A stretch of 63,931 nt of DNA, taken from contig JAQGDQ010001091.1 in the NCBI GenBank assembly GCA_030141605.1, forward strand, positions 1-63,931, in the 5' to 3' direction. The translations under genes and the position numbers were made by a program. The notes under the pieces are model-generated. The model worked only from the letters and a program-made list of their open reading frames with translations, had not been told where the DNA came from and made no database searches. Positions 54,778 through 63,931 of this stretch are shown one piece after another. This DNA comes from Tubiluchus corallicola. Taxonomy: Eukaryota > Priapulida > Priapulimorpha > Priapulimorphida > Tubiluchidae. Numbering within the stretch: the stretch's first letter is position 1; every line of letters begins with the position of its first letter.

Positions 54778-55274
54778 TTAACTTGAGTGGCCGACGCCAG
54801 GGTCGCTAGCTTTACTAGGCGGTTATTATAAGAAAATGTTAATTTAGGATAGGCTGGATTAGACTACAATACAATAACTACAAGAAAGTTAAATTAGAAT
54901 CTATTTATGGATTTCACGACGTTCACGACGTCCACGCAGTAGCAGAATAGGTGCAATTAATTCTGGAGTCGTTAAAGTGCATGGGTTGAATATAGATTTG
55001 ATACGAAATATAAAGAGTATACGGCATCATAAGATCTTTTGTCACAATGCCAATCGGAGTAGCTGAGAGCTGGCATTATAAGAAAGAAGCCACTGGTAAT
55101 GCTTTATGAAAGAGCTAGCAACATGAAGATTTATAATAAATTATAATTAGGTGATTTATCATTACGATGTACTATAACTAGAATACAGGCAAAGACGTAT
55201 GCAAACATACTTGATAGCTCTAGGCAGGCATAGAAGAACACACGACAAATTAGATCTGCAGGTTAGGCAAAATC

Positions 55275-56805
55275 AGACTAAATCAGAGACTGAGTTACAG
55301 GCCTTTTCTGGTTACTACCTACTATGGTATACTACACTCATTTACAGACTGAGTTACAGGCCTTTTCTGGTTACTACATACTATGGTATACCACACTCAT
55401 TTACAGACTGAGTTACAGGCCTTTTCTGGTTACTACCTACTATGGTAAACCACACTCATTTACAGATGAGTTACAGGCCTTTTCTGGTTACTACCTACTA
55501 TGGTATACCACACTCATTTACAGACTGAGTTACAGGCCTTTTCTGGTTACTACCTACTATGGTATACCACACTCATTTACAGACTGAGTTACAGGACTTT
55601 TCTCGTTACTACATACTATGGTATACTACACTCATTTACACATGAGTTACAGACATTTTCTGGTTACTACATACTATGATATACCACACTCATTTACAGA
55701 CTGAGTTACAGGACTTTTCTCGTTACTACATACTATGGTATACTACACTCATTTACACATGAGTTACAGGCCTTTTCTGGTTACTACCTACTATGGTATA
55801 CCACACTCATTTACAGATGAGTTACAGGCCTTTTCTGGTTACTACATACTATGGTATACCACACTCATTTACAGATGAGTTACAGACATTTTCTGGTTAC
55901 TACGTACTATGATATACCACACTCATTTACACATGAGTTACAGACATTTTCTGGTCACTACATACTATGGTATACCACACTCATTTACAGATGAGTTACA
56001 GGCCTTTTCTGGTTACTACATACTATGGTATACTACACTCATTTACACATGAGTTACAGACATTTTCTGGTTACTACATACTATGGTATACCACACTCAT
56101 TTACGGATGAGTTACAGACATTTTCTGGTTACTACATACTATGGTATACCACACTCATTTACAGATGAGCTACAGGCCTTTTCTGGTTACTACATACTAT
56201 GGTATACCACACTCATTTACAGATGAGTTACAGGCCTTTTCTGGTCACTACATACTATGGTATACCACACTCATTTACAGACTGAGTTACAGGCCTTTTC
56301 TGGTCACTACATACTATGGTAAACCACACTCATTTACAGACTGAGTTACAGGACTTTTCTCGTTACTACATACTATGGTATACTACACTCATTTACACAT
56401 GAGTTACAGACATTTTCTGGTCACTACATACTATGGCATACCACACTCATTTACAGATGAGTTACAGGCCTTTTCTGGTTACTACATACTATGGTATACT
56501 ACACTCATTTACGCATGAGTTACAGACATTTTCTGGTTACTACATACTATGGTATACCACACCCATTTACACATGAGTTACAGGACTTTTCTGGTTACTA
56601 CATACTATGGTATACCACACTCATTTACAGACTGAGTTACAGGCCTTTTCTGGTTACTACATACTATGGTATACTACACTCATTTACACATGAGTTACAG
56701 ACATTTTCTGGTTACTACATACTATGGTATACCACACTCATTTACACATGAGTTACAGACATTTTCTGGTTACTACATACTATGGTATACCACACTCATT
56801 TACAG
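55275..56805. repeat. 57-59-bp minisatellite, ~27 copies
   Basis: The unit contains GAGTTACAGGCCTTTTCTGG, TTACTACATACTATGG and TATACCACACTCATTTACAGA. TGGTATACCA is a perfect 10-bp palindrome, degraded in TATACTA variants. A 2-base length difference (ACAGACTGAG against ACAGATGAG) and ACATGAG/ACATTTTC forms mix along the array. Confidence 0.97.
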
Positions 56806-58129
56806 ACGAGTGGCAGATGTCCTCGGGCGAATAATCCATAATACGCACCTGCCACACTACAACGCGTTATCATTATTCCTAGCAAACCTGCAGTTTACAG
56901 GTCCTACGGGAAGCCAGAAATTTTAGCCTGAATTTCGCGCAGTGCATTCGTGCGCATGTAATATTTATCACAGTGCAATATAACGCAATTTTTACTCGTG
57001 CATTTAAGATCTATGCAACAGAAGACGTAAATACGCAAATTTATTCTGCGCAAAGTGCACGCACGTCAGGAATGAAAATTTGTATTAGAAATGTGGAGAG
57101 AAAGGTTATTTAAGCCACACTGAAAAGCGAAAGGAGAAAAAAGAAATGCACATTTCGAAAATTAAAAAGTGCGGCATGAGTGAGTTGAAGACTCTACAGA
57201 AAACGACAAAAAAGAAACACACGAAGAAATTAATGACGCAGAGTTGCAGAAAATATGATAAATGTAGATTAGATTTCAGTTGTGTTAACGAAGTAATAAT
57301 AGTTATTATGATATAAGGTACAGCAGAATTCAAGAAGCTACTTGCCTCCTGGCTTCTTGCCTGCTGCGCTATGCTCTAGTCACATTAACAAGTAACAATA
57401 CCTTTGTTGGCTTCCGTTGCATATTTTGTACGTAAAGTATAATGAAATTTATACCTTCCGCTTCTGTTTTCTCTTGTGATTAGAAAACGTTTTTGCCGCG
57501 CGACGAAAGCGGCAGCCGTACAAGTGGGAACGCCTTCGGAACATGCAAAGCTTCAGAAAAGAGGCTTTTGCGTTTTCTAGAAAACTAACGCGGCAAATCG
57601 AATTACACTTCACACAATTATTTACAGGAGGTCGCCACTTCGCCTTGTTTTACCTCTAACATTTCACGACAATCATGAACAAGTGTGAAAAACTCTATAA
57701 CTGGCTTTTCAGCACTAATTTGATCAGGTTCAAGAAACGGGAAAGAAATGAGGTGTAAATTGACTTACTGCCTGCGCATGGTTTCTTATGCTCTAGTCTG
57801 TGAAAACAAATGCTGGGCCTCAAAGTTTTATTTAAGAACATATAAACCGTGTCGCTTGAGAACAAACAGGCTCTTATTATTACAAAAACCGCTAGGAAAA
57901 TGATTTACATGATCTATCACATAGTATCTTTCCACCTCACAAAATAATAAAATTACAAAGCTCTGCATCATACAGTTGATGTTTCATGCTACAAGTTGAC
58001 ACAAGTAAAATCATTTTTTCTATTTTTTAGATTAACAAACCATGTCTGATCCTTTGCAGGGGTGTTCGGGATCGGAGATGTCACAATACCGACCCCCGAA
58101 CCCCGATCACGAACTAATTCTCAAGTGAA

Positions 58130-58540
58130 CGCTCTTCCTGGACCCAGTTTTCGAACATTCAGTCCCATCACGAACCCCGTTCCCGAATATTCAGTCCCAT
58201 CACGAACCCTGTTCTCGAACATTCAGTCCCATCACGAACCCCGTTCCCGAACATACAGTCCCATCAAGAACCCCGTTCCCGAACATTCAGTCCCATCACG
58301 AATCCCGTTCCAGAACATTCAGTCCCATCACGAACCCCGTTCCCAAATATTCAGTCCCATCACGAACCCCGTTCCCGAACATTCAGTCCCACCACGAACC
58401 CCGTTCCCGAACATTCAGTCCCTTCACGAACCCCGTTCCCGAACATTCAGTCCCATCACGAACCCCGTTCCCGAACACTCAGTTCCATCACGAACCCCGT
58501 TCCCGAACATTCAGTCCCATCACGAATCTCGTTTAATGCA
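58130..58540. repeat. 32-bp minisatellite, ~13 copies, G+C rich
   Basis: The unit is CCCGTTCCCGAACATTCAGT plus CCCATCACGAAC. GTTC-CC-GAAC is a short palindrome. As 32 is not a multiple of three, the frame rotates, and a proline-rich 169-codon open frame starting at 58062 results; I do not regard it as a gene. Confidence 0.96.
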
Positions 58541-59039
58541 TCTCTCGTCTTCTCCCGACCCCGAACCTTAAGTTTATAACATTTAAAAAACAACGTTTAC
58601 TTCCGGTTTTTGACGCATGGCAAGAAAAATGAGTCACTTCCAAATTATTCATCACTGAAATTTCATGATAACATTTTGTAAGATTTTTTTAACCGTAACT
58701 GCATCGCGTGACTCCTTTCGGTGCAAATATAAGCAAATAACACCGAATAAAGTAATAACACGCAAAGCTTAACGTCCATGTACAAGATCTATACTGCTAT
58801 CTAACGATAACATGACTAGTATGGAGAAAAGCTTGGCACTTGGCTTTACAAACTGCCATAACAAATCATTCACGCAAACATCATGAAGAAGACCATGTCG
58901 CGAGTTTACCAATACAGTTCAATTAATGGGGGATTACTGATAAGAAACTAGACCACACATGACTGAACAAAATACACCACTTAACGGACAAAATTCCTCC
59001 ATAAATTACTGAGCCGGGTTTTCTTATAAAGAAGAATCT

Positions 59040-59700
59040 ATCACATGTTAAGAAGCTAGGCAGAAATCACATTTCGGGAAACCAGAAACATCATCTCTCG
59101 TCTACGACTATGATGAGCATGCTAGTTAAGAAGCTAGGCAGAAATCACATTTCGGGAAACCAGAAACAACATCTCTCGTCTACGACTATGATGAGCATGC
59201 TAGTTAAGAAGCTAGGCAGAAATCACATTTCGGGAAACCAGAAACAACATCTCTCGTCTACGACTATGATGAGCATGCTAGTTAAGAAGCTAGGCAGAAA
59301 TCACATTTCGGGAAACCAGAAACAACATCTCTCGTCTACGACTATGATGAGCATGCTAGCTAAGAAGCTAGGCAGAAATCACATTTCGGGAAACCAGAAA
59401 CAACATCTCTCGTCTACGACTATGATGAGCATGCTAGCTAAGAAGCTAGGCAGAAATCACATTTCGGGAAACCAGAAACAACATCTCTCGTCTACGACTA
59501 TGATGAGCATGCTAGTTAAGAAGCTAGGCAGAAATTACATTTCGGAGAACAAGAAACGTTGAGCATGCTACTTAACAAGCTAGGCAAAAATCACATTTCC
59601 CGAAACAAGCAACATCATCTCTCGTCTAAGACTATGAAGAGCATGCTACTTAAGAAGCTAGGCAGAAATTACATTTCCGGAAACAAGAAACATCATCTGC
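59040..59700. repeat. 78-bp minisatellite, ~8 copies
   Basis: The unit contains AAGAAGCTAGGCAGAAATCAC, CATCTCTCGTCTACGACTATG and AGCATGCT (palindrome). Central copies are nearly identical while the two right-hand units are diverged and shortened, the usual picture of a central amplification. Confidence 0.97.
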
Positions 59701-60704
59701 GATCACTCTATTAAACACGCAACAAGTTGATTAATTTTAAGGTAGGGTCACATGAAATCAAATTACACCTTGCAGTAAACTGCAGTCGCCACCACATATC
59801 TTAACAAAATGGATCATTTCTAAAACTTTATGTCCCCCAAAAGTTTGCTCCAGACTGAGATGTGATAAGCGTGACAGCTGCAGAAATGTGACAAATCAGA
59901 CAATTATTGTCAAGCACACAAATTCTCAAAATCCTACAAATTCTCAAAATCCTATCAAGTACAAAAGTAAACTAGAGGAACACGAAAAATATCTGAATGG
60001 TTCAAAAGCAGAACAACTCAAGCAACGTAAGTTTAGCAGTGATTTAATAAATGACACTGAAGACAAAGATGCATATACTACGTTAATCAAGTAACTTTAG
60101 TACGGCCAAGACCCAACTGGTACAGCCATCCAATGAGATCGACATAGTGGAAACTACTGCTAAAACTTATTTTCTGAATTGACACGGATTGTAATTCTCA
60201 CTTGAAATTATATTGAATTTCTGCTAAAAACATAGCCACCATCATACAGACTAACAAAATTATGAATTTTAAGCCCGAAGGTTATTTTAACTAAAAATGT
60301 ATTTTTCCATTGATATGGACTGCAATTTTCACTTTTCAGAAAATCGACATACGTACAGAATGCCGCATTGTATTGACACAGATTGCAATTTACAATTAAA
60401 AAACCGCCTGATTAGCTTCAGCGATTTTAATCAATTCAATTAGTTTACATTGTTCACTTATAAATGCATTCCTCGCCATGCACCTGATAACTTGCCAGTG
60501 TGCCTATCGATTGGATGTTTCTGGTGGTCATTGATCACCTGCTAGCCGTAGGCAGTTTGCAGTGCTACTGAGTTGTGTGAATCTTCAAAAAAAATTGTAA
60601 ATATACAAATTAGCAACCGAATAGAACCGAATGTATCAAGTTCTTGGATTAATCCGGAACTGAGAAAAAGTGGCAACAAACGGAACCGAAAATTCTGTAG
60701 AACT

Positions 60705-62725
60705 CTACTACTCTTCTACTTTAACAGGTTTTTAATTCAGTAGAAATGAGTATTGAGCACATGCACTACTACACTTCTACTTTAACAGGTTTTTAATTCA
60801 GTAGAAATGAGTATTGAGCATATGCACTAGTACTCTTCTACATTAACAGGTTTTTAATTCAGTAGAAATGAGTATTGAGCATATGCACTACTACTCTTCT
60901 CCTTTAACAGGTTGCTAATTCAGTAGAAGTGAGTATTGAGCATATGCACTACTACACTTCTACATTAACAGGTTTTTAATTCAGTAGAAATGCGTATTGA
61001 GCACATGCACTACTGCTCTTCTACTTTAACAGGTTTTTAATTCAGTAGAAATGAGTATTGAGCATATGCACTACTACACTTCTACATTAACAGGTTTTTA
61101 ATTCAGTAGAAATGCGTATTGAGCATATGCACTACTACACTTCTACATTAACAGGTTTTTAATTCAGTAGAAGTGAGTATTGAGCATATGCACTACTACA
61201 CTTCTACTTAAACAGGTTTTTAATTCAGTAGAAATGAGTATTGAGCATATGCACTACTACTCTTCTCCTTTAACAGGTTGCTAATTCAGTAGAAATGAGT
61301 ATTGAGCATATGCACTAGTACTCTTCTACATTAACAGGTTTTTAATTCAGTAGAAATGAGTATTGAGCATATGCACTACTACTCTTCTCCTTTAACAGGT
61401 TTTTAATTCAGTAGAAATGAGTATTGAGCACATGCACTACTACACTTCTACTTTAACAGGTTTTTAATTCAGTAGAAATGAGTATTGAGCATATGCACTA
61501 GTACTCTTCTACATTAACAGGTTTTTAATTCAGTAGAAATGAGTATTGAGCATATGCACTACTACTCTTCTCCTTTAACAGGTTGCTAATTCAGTAGAAG
61601 TGAGTATTGAGCATATGCACTACTACACTTCTACATTAACAGGTTTTTAATTCAGTAGAAGTGAGTATTGAGCATATGCACTAGTACTCTTCTACTTAAA
61701 CAGGTTTTTAATTCAGTAGAAGTGAGTATTGAGCATATGCACTAGTACTCTTCTACTTAAACAGGTTTTTAATTCAGTAGAAATGCGTATTGAGCACATG
61801 CACTACTACACTTCTACTTAAACAGGTTTTTAATTCAGTAGAAATGAGTATTGAGCACATGCACTACTACACTTCTACATTAACAGGTTTTTAATTCAGT
61901 AGAAATGAGTATTGAGCACATGCACTACTACTCTTCTACTTAAACAGGTTTTTAATTCAGTAGAAATGAGTATTGAGCATATGCACTACTACACTTCTAC
62001 ATTAACAGGTTTTTAATTCAGTAGAAATGCGTATTGAGCATATGCACTACTACACTTCTACTTTAACAGGTTTTTAATTCAGTAGAAGTGAGTATTGAGC
62101 ATATGCACTACTGTTCTTCTACTTTAACAGGTTTTTAATTCAGTAGAAATGCGTATTGAGCATATGCACTACTACACTTCTACTTTAACAGGTTTTTAAT
62201 TCAGTAGAAATGAGTATTGAGCACATGCACTACTACACTTCTACATTAACAGGTTTTTAATTCAGTAGAAATGCGTATTGAGCATATGCACTACTACACT
62301 TCTACTTTAACAGGTTTTTAATTCAGTAGAAGTGAGTATTGAGCACATGCACTACTGTTCTTCTACTTTAACAGGTTTTTAATTCAGTAGAAATGCGTAT
62401 TGAGCACATGCACTACTACACTTCTACTTTAACAGGTTTTTAATTCAGTAGAAATGCGTATTGAGCATATGCACTACTACACTTCTACTTTAACAGGTTT
62501 TTAATTCAGTAGAAATGAGTATTGAGCACATGCACTACTACTCTTCTACTTAAACAGGTTTTTAATTCAGTAGAAATGAGTATTGAGCACATGCACTACT
62601 ACACTTCTACTTAAACAGGTTTCTAATTCAGTAGAAATGAGTATTGAGCACATGCACTACTACACTTCTACATTAACAGGTTTTTAATTCAGGAGAAATG
62701 AGTATTGAGCACATGCACTAGCAAC
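60705..62725. repeat. 61-bp minisatellite, ~33 copies, 2.0 kb
   Basis: The unit contains TTAACAGGTTTTTAATTCAG and TATTGAGCATATGCACTACTA. GCATATGC is palindromic, alternating with GCACATGC. Independent binary sites (AAATG/AAGTG, GAGTATT/GCGTATT, CATATG/CACATG, CTACTAC/CTAGTAC, TTTTT/TTGCT) are shuffled between units. Confidence 0.98.
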
Positions 62726-63104
62726 GCATACCATACAACAAGTAAAACAGCAAAAAGCAAACGCCAGAAAAAAGGAACTTTCATTAAAAAAATGATGAAG
62801 AATCACATTTCTAGAGATCCCATTCGGAGGTATAACCTTAACCTTTGCTGCAATGTCTGTGTGTTCATGGCAGACATTAAAGAGTAAATGATGGTGATCA
62901 ATTATTAAGCCCCCGCTATTTCTGTAATGCCGCTAGCGAAACTGGCAAGATGCTTGGGAAGAATCCGATCGATAGAGAGGTACTGAAATAGTCAGGTAAC
63001 ATCAGATCAACGACAAACAACTTACAAGATGCTTTATTGTCAGTACGATGCCACAGAATAAATAATAATAAATACCTGTGACTTGAAATACAAGATAGCT
63101 CTCC

Positions 63105-63257
63105 TGAGACTGGTCATCATTAAAAGGTGATGCCTCTTATAGTCTCAAAGATTATAATATTTATACAGTAGCTTTCGCGAGACTCTCAAGTTACCAGCAA
63201 TTTCTATTCGGCTGATGAGGCCCGCTAGGGCAAAAGCTACTTAACAAATATTATAAT
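63105..63257. other. two adjacent hairpins, one with a CTGATGAG box
   Basis: Hairpin 1: TGAGACT (63105-63111) pairs with AGTCTCA (63141-63147), with an inner CATCA/TGATG. Hairpin 2: ATTATAATATTT..AGTAGCTTT (63151-63175) pairs with AAAGCTACT..AAATATTATAAT (63233-63257). Its loop holds CTGATGAG, then GCCC-GCTA-GGGC and AAAA. The class is unknown; it may be a foldback element or a decayed hammerhead-type RNA. Confidence 0.6.
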
Positions 63258-63495
63258 GAAGGGCATGAAGGGCAATGAAGAGACTATGAAGGGCATTGCA
63301 TTTTTCACTGTTAATAAACACACGTGTACATACTTGCTTTAGCATCAACACGACGACTAAAAATGTTTGGGGAATCGCAATAGCCTATAACTAAGCAATA
63401 AAACGTCTGAGAATTACTTCACTGTTGCTGCGAGTGTTACTAAGTTTATGACTAATCATCTCTTCTTTTCGCGCACTGTCGCACGTCATTGGGCT

Positions 63496-63931
63496 AGAAG
63501 AGAACCGAGGAATTGGCAAAAGAACAGAAAGTGAAAAAACTATGTCCAAAAAGCCATTGGGCTAAGAAATATAAAGTGGTTTGCATGTTATCCATTTGTA
63601 CCACAATACTTATAACCCCATAAATATTGCAAGGACCATAGTTTTAGAGAAGAACCGAGGAATTGGCAAAAGAACAGAAAGTGAAAAAACTATGTCCAAA
63701 AAGCCATTGGGCTAAGCAATATAAAGTGGTTTGCATGTTATCCATTTGTACCACAATACTTATAACCCCATAAATATTGCAAGGACCATAGTTTTAGAGA
63801 AGAACCGAGGAATTGGCAAAAGAACAGAAAGTGAAAAAACTATGTCCAAAAAGCCATTGGGCTAAGCAATATAAAGTGGTTTGCATGTTATCCATTTGTA
63901 CCACAATACTTATAACCCCATAAATATTGCA
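63496..63931. repeat. 150-bp tandem repeat, ~3 copies, running off the window
   Basis: Units starting near 63496, 63646 and 63796 repeat AGAACCGAGGAATTGGCAAA, AAAGCCATTGGGCTAAG and CCACAATACTTATAACCCC almost without change. The array reaches the last base. Confidence 0.96.

Larger units (their letters stand above)
51992..63931 (-). other. CaMKII intron, at least 11.9 kb, running off the window
   Basis: I searched for the rest of the kinase N-lobe (GKGAFS, AAKIINTKK, HPNIVRLHD, YLVFDL) on the - strand and did not see it. The content is: unique sequence to ~54300, a TTAA MITE, five large tandem arrays and a double hairpin at 63105-63257. 56820-58120 is unique AT-rich sequence with a short inverted pair TTTGCCGCG / CGCGGCAAA (~57491 and ~57590). 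Confidence 0.75.

Noticed and set aside
57480-57610. TTTGCCGCG / CGCGGCAAA inverted pair as a small transposon
   Set aside because: The arms are short (9-10 bases) and no target-site duplication is visible.
58062-58571. Proline-rich 169-codon frame that looks like a structural protein
   Set aside because: It is the 32-bp tandem repeat read through rotating frames, inside a CaMKII intron.
59110-59562. 150-codon frame with a 26-residue repeat
   Set aside because: 78-bp minisatellite; the period explains the open frame.

Overview
This is an AT-rich animal (metazoan, very probably invertebrate) nuclear window, not bacterial. The evidence is two animal genes with canonical GT-AG splicing and large introns, many tandem minisatellites, and tails of LINE, Tc1, pogo, hAT and piggyBac-type elements. 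I cannot name the phylum. The CaMKII residues in the association domain look closest to fly CaMKII, which supports an invertebrate but not a species.

Layout. (1) Positions 1-2716 are intergenic, with an AT microsatellite and a MITE. (2) 2735-3631 on the + strand is the large 3' coding exon of HAUS4, an augmin complex subunit, followed by poly(A) signals and then a 1.3 kb array of 38-bp repeats. (3) 5071-10076 separates the two convergent genes and probably contains the CaMKII 3' UTR. (4) From 10077 to beyond the right edge lies one gene on the - strand, CaMKII (calcium/calmodulin-dependent protein kinase II). I could place 14 coding exons between 51991 and 10077 whose splice phases all agree. 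They run from the middle of the kinase N-lobe/C-lobe hinge, through HRDLKPEN, DFG, the autophosphorylation/calmodulin-binding segment and the variable linker, to the hub (association) domain and stop codon. The first roughly 90 residues (glycine loop, catalytic lysine) are not in the window and should lie beyond 63931.

The introns hold almost everything else: about 20 unrelated tandem arrays (units 21-150 bp, together roughly one fifth of the window by my estimate) and at least 15 transposon-derived insertions, several with intact target-site duplications.

The points most worth attention are: a symmetric 219-bp proline-rich cassette exon at the same linker position as the proline-rich exons of vertebrate CAMK2B; a 139-bp tandem repeat that triplicates a 3' splice site; a minisatellite of hairpin units abutting another 3' splice site; a palindrome inside most minisatellite units; inverted piggyBac-like MITEs flanking one kinase exon; a LINE-tail hairpin with covarying stems; and a double-hairpin cassette near 63.1-63.26 kb that carries a hammerhead-like CTGATGAG box. 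I found no complete new multi-gene system. The long repetitive open frames are minisatellite artefacts.
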